Positions 9,382 to 17,094 are shown, numbered from the stretch's first letter. The stretch is 25,199 nucleotides of DNA from Bacteroidales bacterium (GCA_035353855.1 DAOQAK010000057.1:1-25199); one strand, 5' to 3'. Translations and numbers: made by a program. The notes: generated by a model not told the origin, from the letters alone.

Positions 9382-9912
9382 TTAATACATAAGGTCTTTT
9401 AATAAATTTCTTAAATGTTTTTTAGCATAAAACAATTGTGATTTTGATGTACCTTCTGAAATATTAAGCATTTCAGCAACTTCCTTATGTGTATAACCTT
9501 CTACTTCTATTAATAAAAATACTGTTCTGTATCCTGTAGGAAGCGACAAAATAGTTTTTTCAATATATTCATTTGTCAGCGTGCAACTATTTTGAACCGG
9601 TAAATTCATTGCTCTGTCATCAATTTCTTCTTTAAAAACATTTTTTTTTAGTTTTCGTAAAGCAGTCCTTATTACAATTGTTTTTATCCATGCACCAATA
9701 GTAGATTCCTTTCTGAATGTTTTCAGATCCTTAAAAACTTGAATAAATGCTTCCTGTAAAGAGTCGTTGGCTTCTTCCTCATCTTTTAATATTCTATATG
9801 CAATAGAATACATGGCATTACAATATTTGTAATACAACTTCTTTTGACACTTCCTGTCATTTTTCAAACAACCCTCAAGAAGCTCAATCTCTGTTTCTCT
9901 TTCCAGAAACAT
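9382..9912 (-). CDS. ECF-type RNA polymerase sigma factor
   Basis: A 176-residue sigma-70 family protein of extracytoplasmic-function type with only regions 2 and 4. Region 2 (about 25-90) includes EEANDSLQEAFIQVFKDL and GAWIKTIVIRTALRKLKK. Region 4 (about 115-170) includes LPTGYRTVFLLIEVEGYTHKEVAEMLN and GTSKSQLFYAKKHLRNLL, a helix-turn-helix reading the -35 element. It is first in an operon with the TM/beta-barrel protein (1-base gap) and the DUF2135-like lipoprotein. No FecR gene or TonB-dependent SusC receptor is nearby, unlike common Bacteroidota sigma loci. No TAnnTTTG box is seen directly upstream; palindromes at 9939-9946 and 9961-9970 may be control sites. Confidence 0.95.
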   Translation of the reverse strand: MFLERETEIELLEGCLKNDRKCQKKLYYKYCNAMYSIAYRILKDEEEANDSLQEAFIQVFKDLKTFRKESTIGAWIKTIVIRTALRKLKKNVFKEEIDDRAMNLPVQNSCTLTNEYIEKTILSLPTGYRTVFLLIEVEGYTHKEVAEMLNISEGTSKSQLFYAKKHLRNLLKDLMY

Positions 9913-9938
9913 AAAAACACCTGGTATTTGTTAATAAT

Positions 9939-9970
9939 GTGTACACTATTTTTTAAAAGGTTGTATACAA
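9939..9970. promoter_or_regulatory. Two close palindromes upstream of the sigma gene
   Basis: GTGTACAC (9939-9946) and TTGTATACAA (9961-9970) are perfect palindromes of 8 and 10 bases with centres 23 bases apart, 27-58 bases before the sigma factor ATG (9912). Each has a TGTA...TACA-type core. The arrangement fits a tandem operator for a dimeric regulator, but no regulator other than the sigma factor is encoded nearby and A+T-rich DNA makes short palindromes common. Confidence 0.3.
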
Positions 9971-10073
9971 CAACCCCATTAATTTTAATAAAAATTATTT
10001 ATACGTTGACAAACTATTATTTTAACAAATCATACTTATAAACCAATATGTATATAGTGTATAAGTAAGTAAA

Positions 10074-10112
10074 ATTACAGTTTATTTATAAAAAAGTCAA
10101 ATAAACTGTAAT
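10074..10112. repeat. 14-bp perfect inverted repeat, 11-base loop
   Basis: ATTACAGTTTATTT (10074-10087) is the exact reverse complement of AAATAAACTGTAAT (10099-10112). The loop is 10088-10098. It is not next to the end of any gene and has no long T-run, so a terminator role is unlikely. It might be an operator, a cruciform or part of a small transcript. Confidence 0.7.
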
Positions 10113-10285
10113 ACCGATTGTATATATGTTATCAACATAACCATTGTAAAATTTAAAATACCCTTTAGGCTATATAAAATTTAACAATTGGTATAATTGC
10201 ATAGTTTTCAATTTTTAAGAATAAGTATTGCATCAGGTAGTATATAAATATTATTAATTGATAGTATATTTTATTTTTTTTGTCA

Positions 10286-10293
10286 TATATTTG
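10286..10293 (+). promoter_or_regulatory. -7 promoter box (TATATTTG) of the PH/GRAM-like gene
   Basis: TATATTTG fits TAnnTTTG. A start of transcription a few bases downstream (about 10298) places the in-frame TTG at 10296 at or before the RNA 5' end, so translation must begin at the ATG at 10320. A TTG at 10258-10260 is 25 bases upstream, rather far for a -33 box. Confidence 0.45.
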
Positions 10294-10319
10294 CTTTGAA
10301 TTTATTTATTATATATTTT

Positions 10320-10670
10320 ATGATTGAATCGTTTCCTGATCCTAAAGAAAATAAAATCAATTCATGGACTGCAATTTATATAGCGCCTGATGGAAAGAGA
10401 TATAATGGAGAGCTTACCATTACAAATAAAAGAATAATTTATGGTGCCGATTTTGATGATTCATTTTCCAAACTTGTGGAAGAAAGTTTATATCAAAAAA
10501 TCGGGGATTCGGATTGCCTGACTATTCCCAAAAACCGTATTGTAAACGCTGATGTAAGGAAAAGTTTTATAAAAAAACAAATTATCATAACCCTTAATAA
10601 TAACCAAACGCATACATTCGATTATGGTATGCTGAACATTGATGATATTGTAGATGCAATAAACTTATAA
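10320..10670 (+). CDS. Small PH/GRAM-like domain protein
   Basis: A 116-residue soluble protein beginning MIESFPDPKEN. Its pattern, GKRYNGELTITNKRIIYGA, then LTIPKNRIVNADVRKSFIKKQIIITLNN and THTFDYG, follows the 'G.L.lT..Rliy ... ip...I..v......' rhythm of bacterial PH/GRAM-like folds. No signal peptide or membrane helix is visible. Function unknown; such domains often bind lipids or proteins. The ATG at 10320 is preferred over the TTG at 10296 because the TTG overlaps the expected transcription start. Its stop TAA (10668-10670) and the stop of the opposing lipoprotein gene share the palindrome TTATAA. Confidence 0.75.
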   Translation: MIESFPDPKENKINSWTAIYIAPDGKRYNGELTITNKRIIYGADFDDSFSKLVEESLYQKIGDSDCLTIPKNRIVNADVRKSFIKKQIIITLNNNQTHTFDYGMLNIDDIVDAINL

Positions 10671-11501
10671 AAAAATAAAACGGTTATAACCTGCCGGATA
10701 AACAGTTCTGCTTTTTACATCGTAATGAAAATATTTCAAGACTTTTTCGCCTGAATAATTGATATGAATATATTTATTAAGAAAATAATCATATAAATAA
10801 GCTGCACTCAAAGCGCCCATTTCAGAAGCCATATCATAAACTTCATTCACAATAATATAATTCTTCTTATAAATATATTTTACCTCGCCAAAAATATCAG
10901 AATGAAAATATCCGTTCACCATTTCGGAAATTTGATCTTTACAAAATAAAACCTGCGCTGTATCCTGATCACCGTTTACTTCTGTTACTTCAATCCATAA
11001 ATTCAAACTAACTGCATTCAAATTAAAATCTTCAGAATAAACCGTGGTATCAATAGTTTCAGATACAGAATAAGGAATATAAAATTCATCCATTTCAATT
11101 TGAACTATTTTCACGATATAAGAATTCTTTCCAAGATTTATGAACGCATTCATATTATCATCGCTAAATACCTTAAAAGGCTTATTTTTCATTGCATCCA
11201 TCATGTTTGTTTGCAATAAATCTACGATTGATTTTGATTTTATTTTATTCAGAAATGAACTTTCGGAAATGCTCTTTTCTTCAGTACCGGATATTCCCAG
11301 GGAGTCGTTTGCCACTTTTTGATTTTGTAAAATAATAACAATATTATCCGGTTTAAGAAAAAGAATGTTTGTTGAATCAGCTGATTTAATAAACGAATGA
11401 GCTAACTTCCTTTCCTGCGAACATGAAAAGAAAATAATTACTATGAAAATATAAAGAGATATTTTTTTTAAAAAGAAATATTTTTTAAAAAGGGAACACA
11501 T
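10665..11501 (-). CDS. Uncharacterised lipoprotein
   Basis: A 278-residue predicted lipoprotein. Residues 1-26 are a basic then strongly hydrophobic signal (KKISLYIFIVIIFFSC) with the acylated Cys27. The mature part is mixed alpha/beta with no repeats; I recognise no family. The start is well supported: its ATG overlaps the fprA stop as TAATG, a translational-coupling arrangement, making it the third gene of parC-fprA-lipoprotein. The coupling suggests equal expression with FprA rather than a known joint function. Its last six bases overlap the convergent PH/GRAM-like gene, sharing one TTATAA as both stop codons. Confidence 0.8.
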   Translation of the reverse strand: MCSLFKKYFFLKKISLYIFIVIIFFSCSQERKLAHSFIKSADSTNILFLKPDNIVIILQNQKVANDSLGISGTEEKSISESSFLNKIKSKSIVDLLQTNMMDAMKNKPFKVFSDDNMNAFINLGKNSYIVKIVQIEMDEFYIPYSVSETIDTTVYSEDFNLNAVSLNLWIEVTEVNGDQDTAQVLFCKDQISEMVNGYFHSDIFGEVKYIYKKNYIIVNEVYDMASEMGALSAAYLYDYFLNKYIHINYSGEKVLKYFHYDVKSRTVYPAGYNRFIFL

Positions 11502-12727
11502 TATTCTTTATTTTGAACTTTACGATTCTCGAGCATTTTCGAGGTAAATCGTTTTCCAAAATCAATGCATTTTTCATAATCTTTTTCATGCAAAGTGAAT
11601 TTTACAGGAAAATCTTCTTCAAAAAGATTCAATTTTAAATTGACCAGGTTATCATGGATTATTTTTACAGCTTCACCACTCCATCCATAGGAACCAAATA
11701 CAGCAGCAAGTTTTCCAATATCCCTTATCGGGTTTATTACAGCAAACATTTGGTAAATCTGTAATAAAGTATTTTTATTTATGGTAGGCGAACCTACAAT
11801 GATACCGGAGCTTTTAGCAATGTATGAATCAATATTGCTGATATTTTCTTTTTCAAGATCAGATAAAACCACATCCACATCACCTGCAAGCTTTACACCT
11901 TCTGCAATTTTATATGCAATGGTTTTTGAATTCCCATAAGCTGAAAGATAAGGAATAAAAACACGTGGCTTATCAATCAACGACAATGCCTGCTTTGAAT
12001 ATTTTTCAGAAAGATCGACATATTTTTTCCAGTTTTTGCGTAACACCGGACCATGCCCCGTGCAAATAGCGGCAATTTCAAGCGGGCGTATCTTTTCAAT
12101 CGCCTTAAGGAAAAATTTACTAAAAGGCTTTAGAATAACATCAAAATAATAAGTGAAGGCCTTATCAAAATCACCGGTTAAATCATCAAAGATATTTTCG
12201 TCGCAATAATGAGAACCAAAAGAATCGCATGTAAATAAAATCTTATCTTCTTCAAGGTATGCATATGTTGAATCGGGCCAATGTAAATTTGCTGCTCCAA
12301 TAAAGCGGATTTTTTTATTTCCCAAATCAAGCACATAGCCATCTTTAGCAACAATATGCGGAAATTCATAACCCAATAAATCGGTTAAATACCTTATGGT
12401 ATTGCCGCTTCCAACCACCCTGGCCTTTGGTGCAACTTTTAATAAATTCCCAACATTACCTGAATGATCCGGTTCGGTATGATTGCAAATGATGTATTCA
12501 ATTTCTTCAGGATTGGTAATAGTTTTCAGCTTTGCAAGATAAACATCCCAATATTTTTCTTTTGTAGTTTCAACAACTGCTTTTTTCTGTGCATTGATGA
12601 AATAGGAATTATATGTAGTACCAAATTCCGTTTCCATAACAATATCAAATGTTCTTAAATCAGGATCAAGAACACCAACCCATTTTACATCGTTAGTAAC
12701 ATCAACGATTTTATTATCATTTATCAT
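11501..12727 (-). CDS. fprA: Flavodiiron protein (FprA family A-type flavoprotein)
   Basis: A 408-residue cytosolic flavodiiron protein. This family reduces O2 to water and/or NO to N2O with electrons from rubredoxin or reduced flavin carriers, protecting anaerobes. The N-terminal metallo-beta-lactamase-like domain (about 1-250) has the diiron ligands H83, E85 and D87 in HTEPDH, a later His in NLHWPDS, Asp in FTCDSFGSH and His in CTGHGPV. The C-terminal flavodoxin domain (about 255-400) has the FMN phosphate loop near LSAYGNSKT and GSYGWSGEAVK. It lacks a rubredoxin tail, so it is the class A form. It starts 21 bases after parC and its stop overlaps the next gene's ATG. The redox partner is not in the window. 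Confidence 0.95.
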   Translation of the reverse strand: MINDNKIVDVTNDVKWVGVLDPDLRTFDIVMETEFGTTYNSYFINAQKKAVVETTKEKYWDVYLAKLKTITNPEEIEYIICNHTEPDHSGNVGNLLKVAPKARVVGSGNTIRYLTDLLGYEFPHIVAKDGYVLDLGNKKIRFIGAANLHWPDSTYAYLEEDKILFTCDSFGSHYCDENIFDDLTGDFDKAFTYYFDVILKPFSKFFLKAIEKIRPLEIAAICTGHGPVLRKNWKKYVDLSEKYSKQALSLIDKPRVFIPYLSAYGNSKTIAYKIAEGVKLAGDVDVVLSDLEKENISNIDSYIAKSSGIIVGSPTINKNTLLQIYQMFAVINPIRDIGKLAAVFGSYGWSGEAVKIIHDNLVNLKLNLFEEDFPVKFTLHEKDYEKCIDFGKRFTSKMLENRKVQNKE

Positions 12728-12748
12728 ATAGGGAATTTTAAAATGATT

Positions 12749-15454
12749 TTAAAAATCAAGTTTCATCTGTACCTCATCATCATCGCTATCCTTTGGCGGA
12801 GCAATAAATTTCTTTTTGTCAGGTATTTTCTGTTCGTTATTTTCGTTTTCAACAATATCAGGTTCTGTTGATTCCGTTTCCGGTTCAGAAATCATATTTT
12901 CCGATTCCGGTTCAGTTATCTCATCTTCAGGAACGGCAATGGGTTCAAGGGGTGTGATAAGGTCAACAAGATAATCCGTTAAACGTTTTCCTTTGGCTTT
13001 ATAACTTTTAACACCTATGAATTCGGCAAGATTAATCACATCATTATCGCGGTGTTTATTCTTAACCGGCGTATACATTACTTCTACGCGAGGCAACTTA
13101 TCGGTAAATACAAATAAAAGTCTTGATTCAGGATGTTCCCCGATAATATTTTCTCTTTTGGTATTGGCATCCACATCAAAACGTTTCACATAATATTTCT
13201 GCAATTCCCCATCCCACAATATAATTGAGACTATAACATTTGGTTTGTACTTTTCAATAATCATCATGTCCTCATCAAAATGAGTAGACAGGTCAAATCC
13301 TGATAATTTTAATTCGCCAGATGACATGATGGTAAGAATTTTATCATCACCGCTGAAAGCGCCCAAATATTTTCCTCGTTTTTCGGTATTCAAACGCATT
13401 ACTGTATCATCATACCAGATATCCAGATCGCCAAGTGTTGAAACGCCTTCGCCTTTTAACACGATTTTACGTACACTATGACGTGTAACAATATTGCCAA
13501 TAGAATTTCTTCCTTTAATTGCAAGAGTGCTGAAGTCGACATCAAAATTAATCTTTTTCAATTTTGGTTTGGGCCTGAGATGAACAGTAACAACTTCGGC
13601 TTCACCATTCGGATTAGCGCTAAAATAAAGGACTTTCGAACCTTTTGTTCCGCGTGTAAGGTCGTATTCCTTATCGCGCGTAACACCTGTTACAGCAAAA
13701 CGTTTCATCATGATATTTCCCCGTGGACCATCCTGGTAAATCATATTGTAAATGGTACGGTCATCATTTTTGAAAAATGTATTAATATAAATTATGTCGT
13801 TGCCGACAAATATCTTATCGGCAATTTTGGTAATAAGCAAGCTCCCATCACCTTTGAAAACAATAATATCATCAATATCGCTGCAATCACAAATATATTC
13901 GTCTTTCTTTAAAGATGTGCCGGCAAACCCTTCTTCCCTGTTCACGTACAGTTTCTGATTTGTGGCCACAACCCTTACCGCTTCGATCGTATCAAAATTT
14001 CTTATTTCCGTTTTACGAGCTCTTCCATCGCCATATTTTTCTTTTATACGATTAAAAAAAGCTATTGCATACTCAATAATATTATCAAGGTTATAATCGA
14101 CTTTGGTCATTTCGCTTTCCAGCGATTTTATTATATCATTAGCTTTAGAAACATCGAATTTAGATATTCTTTTAATTTTAATTTCAGTAAGTCTTATAAT
14201 ATCATCGTTAGTAATTACCCGGTAAAATTTTTTCTTATATGGCTCAAGTCCTTTATCAATAGCCTTTAAAACAGCTTCCCATGTTTTACATTCCTCAATA
14301 TCGCGATAGATCTTTTTCTCAATAAATATTTTTTCCAGGTTTGAGTATAACAGATCCTCCATTAATTCCTTCTTCCTGATCTCTAATTCCTGGCGAAGCA
14401 GGTTAACTGTGTTATCAGTACTTACATCAAGAATTTCCTTTACTCCCATAAAACGTGGTCTGTCATTTTCAATCACACAACAGTTGGGAGATATTGAAAT
14501 TTCACAATCAGTGAAAGCATATAATGCATCTATAGTTTGATCGGGCGACACTCCGGTGGCAAGATGAATAATAATTTCAACATTTTCGGCAGTGTTGTCT
14601 TCAATTTTTTTAATTTTTATTTTCCCTTTATCATTCGCTGCAACAATACTATCAATAAGACCGGTAGTAGTAGTACCAAAAGGAATTTCATTAATAACAA
14701 GGCTTTTTTTATCAAGTTGATTTATTTTAGCCCTTACTCTTATCTTTCCTCCACGAAGTCCATCGTTGTATTTTGAAACATCAATATATCCCCCGGTTGG
14801 GAAATCAGGATATAATTCTGATTCCTGTCCATTAAGAAGATTTATAGATGCATCAATTAATTCGATAAAGTTATGAGGAAGGATTTTTGAAGCAAGTCCA
14901 ACAGCGATTCCTTCAACCCCCTGGTGTAAAAGCAACGGGAACTTTACCGGCAGTGTAATAGGTTCTTTATTTCTTCCATCGTACGAAAGTTTCCATCGAG
15001 TAGTTTTCGGATTGAATACTACTTCAAGTGCAAACTTGGTCAGGCGTGCTTCAATATAACGTGGAGCAGCAGCAGAATCGCCTGTATGGATATTTCCCCA
15101 GTTTCCCTGGGTATCAATAAGCAAATCCTTTTGTCCCATCTGTACCAGAGCATCACCAATGGAAGCATCACCATGAGGATGGTATTTCATGGTGTGCCCT
15201 ATAATATTAGCCACCTTGTTGTACCGTCCATCATCCAAATCTTTCATGGAGTGAAGTATCCTGCGCTGTACAGGTTTCAATCCATCGAACAGGTCGGGTA
15301 CCGCTCTTTCAAGGATAACATAAGAGGCGTAATCGAGAAACCAGTTTTGATACATCCCTGAAAGCTGAACGGTTTGCTTTAATTCACTTAGTTCGCCTTC
15401 TTCCCCAGATTCTTCTATCTCATTATTTTTATTAATATCATCGATGTCGCTCAT
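12749..15454 (-). CDS. parC: DNA topoisomerase IV subunit A
   Basis: A 901-residue type IIA topoisomerase A subunit; with ParE it decatenates sister chromosomes and relaxes supercoils. The breakage-reunion domain is intact: KPVQRRILHSM at 60-70, the HPHGD motif at 92-96, and catalytic R132-Y133 in AAPRYIEARL. A coiled-coil tower and gate follow to about residue 480, then beta-pinwheel blades, and an acidic Glu/Pro/Ser tail (about 835-901). GyrA-box QRRGGKG-like sequence is not obvious, which favours ParC over GyrA. The residue after HPHGD is Ala97, where E. coli ParC Ser80 sits. parE is not next to it, so the subunits are encoded apart. It heads the operon parC-fprA-lipoprotein. A TTATTTTG element 6 bases before the ATG may be its -7 box. 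Confidence 0.95.
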   Translation of the reverse strand: MSDIDDINKNNEIEESGEEGELSELKQTVQLSGMYQNWFLDYASYVILERAVPDLFDGLKPVQRRILHSMKDLDDGRYNKVANIIGHTMKYHPHGDASIGDALVQMGQKDLLIDTQGNWGNIHTGDSAAAPRYIEARLTKFALEVVFNPKTTRWKLSYDGRNKEPITLPVKFPLLLHQGVEGIAVGLASKILPHNFIELIDASINLLNGQESELYPDFPTGGYIDVSKYNDGLRGGKIRVRAKINQLDKKSLVINEIPFGTTTTGLIDSIVAANDKGKIKIKKIEDNTAENVEIIIHLATGVSPDQTIDALYAFTDCEISISPNCCVIENDRPRFMGVKEILDVSTDNTVNLLRQELEIRKKELMEDLLYSNLEKIFIEKKIYRDIEECKTWEAVLKAIDKGLEPYKKKFYRVITNDDIIRLTEIKIKRISKFDVSKANDIIKSLESEMTKVDYNLDNIIEYAIAFFNRIKEKYGDGRARKTEIRNFDTIEAVRVVATNQKLYVNREEGFAGTSLKKDEYICDCSDIDDIIVFKGDGSLLITKIADKIFVGNDIIYINTFFKNDDRTIYNMIYQDGPRGNIMMKRFAVTGVTRDKEYDLTRGTKGSKVLYFSANPNGEAEVVTVHLRPKPKLKKINFDVDFSTLAIKGRNSIGNIVTRHSVRKIVLKGEGVSTLGDLDIWYDDTVMRLNTEKRGKYLGAFSGDDKILTIMSSGELKLSGFDLSTHFDEDMMIIEKYKPNVIVSIILWDGELQKYYVKRFDVDANTKRENIIGEHPESRLLFVFTDKLPRVEVMYTPVKNKHRDNDVINLAEFIGVKSYKAKGKRLTDYLVDLITPLEPIAVPEDEITEPESENMISEPETESTEPDIVENENNEQKIPDKKKFIAPPKDSDDDEVQMKLDF

Positions 15455-15580
15455 CTTTCACAAAATAATCAATTTCACTTTTATTCTATCTTCCTGAGAA
15501 AAATATTATTCTTATTTCTTACCAGTCTATCACTCTCTCAGGTAATGCAAACTTACTAAATAATTTTAATTATAAAAAAT

Positions 15581-16105
15581 CTACCATATAAAAGCTTCGC
15601 TCTCATCAAACCATTTGCCCTGCACTTTTAAAGTTTGTTCAATAACATCGCGTACGCATCCTTCACCACCTTTAAATGCCGAAATAAATTCAGCAACTGA
15701 TTTGATCTCCTCTGATGCATCAGCAGGACAAGCCGACAAACCGGCTTCTTTCATCAAAAGATAATCAGGAATATCATCACCCATGAACAATATTTCATTT
15801 TTAGATAATTTATTTTCTTTTATATAATTATGATAGATTTCCAATTTGTTACCAACGCCCATAAACACATCTTTAACCATAAGGACTTTAAACCTTTTAT
15901 TCACACCTTCGGCCCTTCCACCGGAAATAATCACAACACGAAATCCCATTTTCAGGGCATATTGCATAGCATAACCGTCACGCACATAGCCTGTACGTAC
16001 AGCATCTCCATCATTTAAAAGATAGACTTTCCCATCTGTCATCACACCATCGTAATCAAAAATAAATGTGGTAATATATTTTAATTTTTCTTTATAGTTA
16101 GGCAT
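15581..16105 (-). CDS. kdsC: KdsC-like HAD phosphatase (KDO-8-phosphate phosphatase)
   Basis: A 174-residue cap-less HAD hydrolase of the KdsC/YrbI type, expected to remove phosphate from 3-deoxy-D-manno-octulosonate 8-phosphate in lipopolysaccharide core synthesis. Motif I is FDYDGVMTDG with nucleophile D17 and D19; motif II is ISGGRAEG; motif III/IV is FMGDDIPDYLLMKEAGLSACPADA. The ending GEGCVRDVIEQTLKVQGKW is typical of the family, whose members work as tetramers. It follows the DUF2520 gene as in many Bacteroidota, but the two are separated here by 113 bases holding a 104-bp repeat overlap and a run of tetranucleotides. Substrate is inferred from family; other sugar-acid phosphates remain possible. 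Confidence 0.9.
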   Translation of the reverse strand: MPNYKEKLKYITTFIFDYDGVMTDGKVYLLNDGDAVRTGYVRDGYAMQYALKMGFRVVIISGGRAEGVNKRFKVLMVKDVFMGVGNKLEIYHNYIKENKLSKNEILFMGDDIPDYLLMKEAGLSACPADASEEIKSVAEFISAFKGGEGCVRDVIEQTLKVQGKWFDESEAFIW

Positions 16106-16140
16106 TTTGTGAATGAATGATTGATTGATTTATTGAATTA
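16106..16140. repeat. Short tetranucleotide tract (TGAA/TGAT) ahead of kdsC
   Basis: Between the repeat element and the kdsC start the sequence is a degenerate tandem of TGAA, TGAT and TTAT units, about five to seven in all. It lies in the 5' leader of kdsC on the minus strand. The units are imperfect and few, so phase variation by slippage is unlikely. Confidence 0.4.
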
Positions 16141-16157
16141 TTTTTTTTGAGTCGTTG

Positions 16158-16261
16158 TATACCGACAGAAAAGAGTTTTGCAAAAATATTTTTTGTTTTC
16201 TGTACGGCATAACTCGTTCTAAACAGTTTTACTTTTGCAAACCTGATAAGAACGAGTATAA
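16158..16261 (-). repeat. 104-bp two-hairpin repeat, copy 1
   Basis: Read on the minus strand this matches copy 2 (22862-22965, plus strand) at 99 of 104 positions without gaps; element positions 55-104 are identical. Element positions 5-13 (ACTCGTTCT) pair with 42-50 (AGAACGAGT). Positions 51-66 pair with 90-104 through TTATGCCG, a bulged T and ACAGAAAA, a 15-bp stem with one G-T pair at 54. The element begins inside the DUF2520 reading frame, right after the codons for SNMI, and encodes that protein's last 13 residues and stop. Confidence 0.9.
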
Positions 16262-17016
16262 ATCATGTTGCTTATTATTTTATACAGCTCACGCAAATTT
16301 TTATCATCCAGCATTTCCATGTGTTTCTCCATAACCTGTTTGTCGCCACGCACAGCAGGGCCGGTCTGCATTTCAGAAGGTTTGTAAGATAACACCTTCG
16401 ATGCCGTTTCAAGAATAAGAGGCTTGAGAATATCAAATGAAATTTTTTTATTCTTTAAAATCTTCTCCGCCGAAATATACATATAGTTTGTAAAATTACA
16501 TACAAACACTGCTGCCAAATGAATCATGCGGCGCTTCTCCGAGTTCATCACCCTTACATTGGAAGATAGTTTTTTTGCGATATTTATTAAAAGTATTTCA
16601 TCATCTTTATTCAATGCTTCAATACAAAAAGGTACTTGCTTCAAATCAACTTTTTTATTTTTCGAGAATGTTTGCAGTGGATATAAAACACCAATTCTAT
16701 CTGATGTTCCTTTTAAAACTTTCATATCATGAAATCCTGATGTATGAACAACAAGCTTATCTTTTACATGAAGTTGTTTTACTATACCGGGCAATGCATT
16801 ATCGGAAACAGAAATTATGTACAAATCTGCATCAGGGATTATATCGGAAATTTTATTTACCGAATCCGCATTTATTTTTGATGCCAGTATGGATGATGAT
16901 ATTTTAGTGCGACTATATACCTGAACAATTTTAATTTTTTTTTGGACAAAATTCACTGCAAGTTGTGAAGCAACATTTCCGGCACCAATAAAAACTATTT
17001 TACTTAACTTATGCAT
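16219..17016 (-). CDS. Rossmann-fold DUF2520 protein
   Basis: A 265-residue cytosolic protein with an N-terminal NAD(P)-binding Rossmann domain (VFIGAGNVASQL at 8-19, about 1-120) and a helical C-terminal DUF2520 domain (about 130-250; HLAAVFVCNFTNYMY and GPAVRGDKQVMEKH). It resembles 6-phosphogluconate/ketopantoate-type dehydrogenases; its substrate is not known. In Bacteroidota it commonly precedes a KdsC-like gene, as here. The family normally ends shortly after a helix like ELYKIISNMI. Here 13 more residues, YTRSYQVCKSKTV, follow, and every one of them is encoded by repeat copy 1, which also supplies the TAG stop. Start: ATG at 17016, immediately before the GAGNVA loop. Confidence 0.9.
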   Translation of the reverse strand: MHKLSKIVFIGAGNVASQLAVNFVQKKIKIVQVYSRTKISSSILASKINADSVNKISDIIPDADLYIISVSDNALPGIVKQLHVKDKLVVHTSGFHDMKVLKGTSDRIGVLYPLQTFSKNKKVDLKQVPFCIEALNKDDEILLINIAKKLSSNVRVMNSEKRRMIHLAAVFVCNFTNYMYISAEKILKNKKISFDILKPLILETASKVLSYKPSEMQTGPAVRGDKQVMEKHMEMLDDKNLRELYKIISNMIYTRSYQVCKSKTV

Positions 17017-17094
17017 TATATTTTTTTTTCTTTCTTCCTGAATAATATATTAAAATTAATTTATAAACTAAAACTAATATTCAATGTATAGCTT

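Larger units (their letters stand above)
9913..10319. other. 407-base divergent intergenic region
   Basis: The spacer separates the ECF sigma operon (-) from the PH/GRAM-like gene (+). I see no convincing coding frame or tRNA. It holds the palindromes at 9939-9970, a 14-bp perfect inverted repeat at 10074-10112, an imperfect inverted repeat (CCATTGTAAAATTT at 10141-10154 with AAATTTAACAATTGG near 10177-10191), two TAGTATAT direct repeats near 10238 and 10263, and a -7 box at 10286-10293. Confidence 0.6.

Noticed and set aside
9998..10050. TTGACA ... TATAAA as an E. coli-type promoter
   Set aside because: The spacing is about 25 bases, far too long, and Bacteroidota do not use this consensus.
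13478..13912. 144-codon plus-strand open frame inside parC
   Set aside because: It is antisense to a conserved, intact enzyme, has no promoter box and encodes a low-complexity Asn/Ile/Phe-rich peptide; it is a shadow of parC codon use.
16106..16140. Phase-variable tetranucleotide repeat controlling kdsC
   Set aside because: Units are mixed and too few to slip readily, and kdsC function is not of the phase-variable kind.
16158..16218. Repeat copy 1 as an intrinsic terminator of the DUF2520 gene
   Set aside because: The stem is strong but no T-run follows, and the same unit sits in the opposite orientation behind guaA, so termination is not its general purpose.
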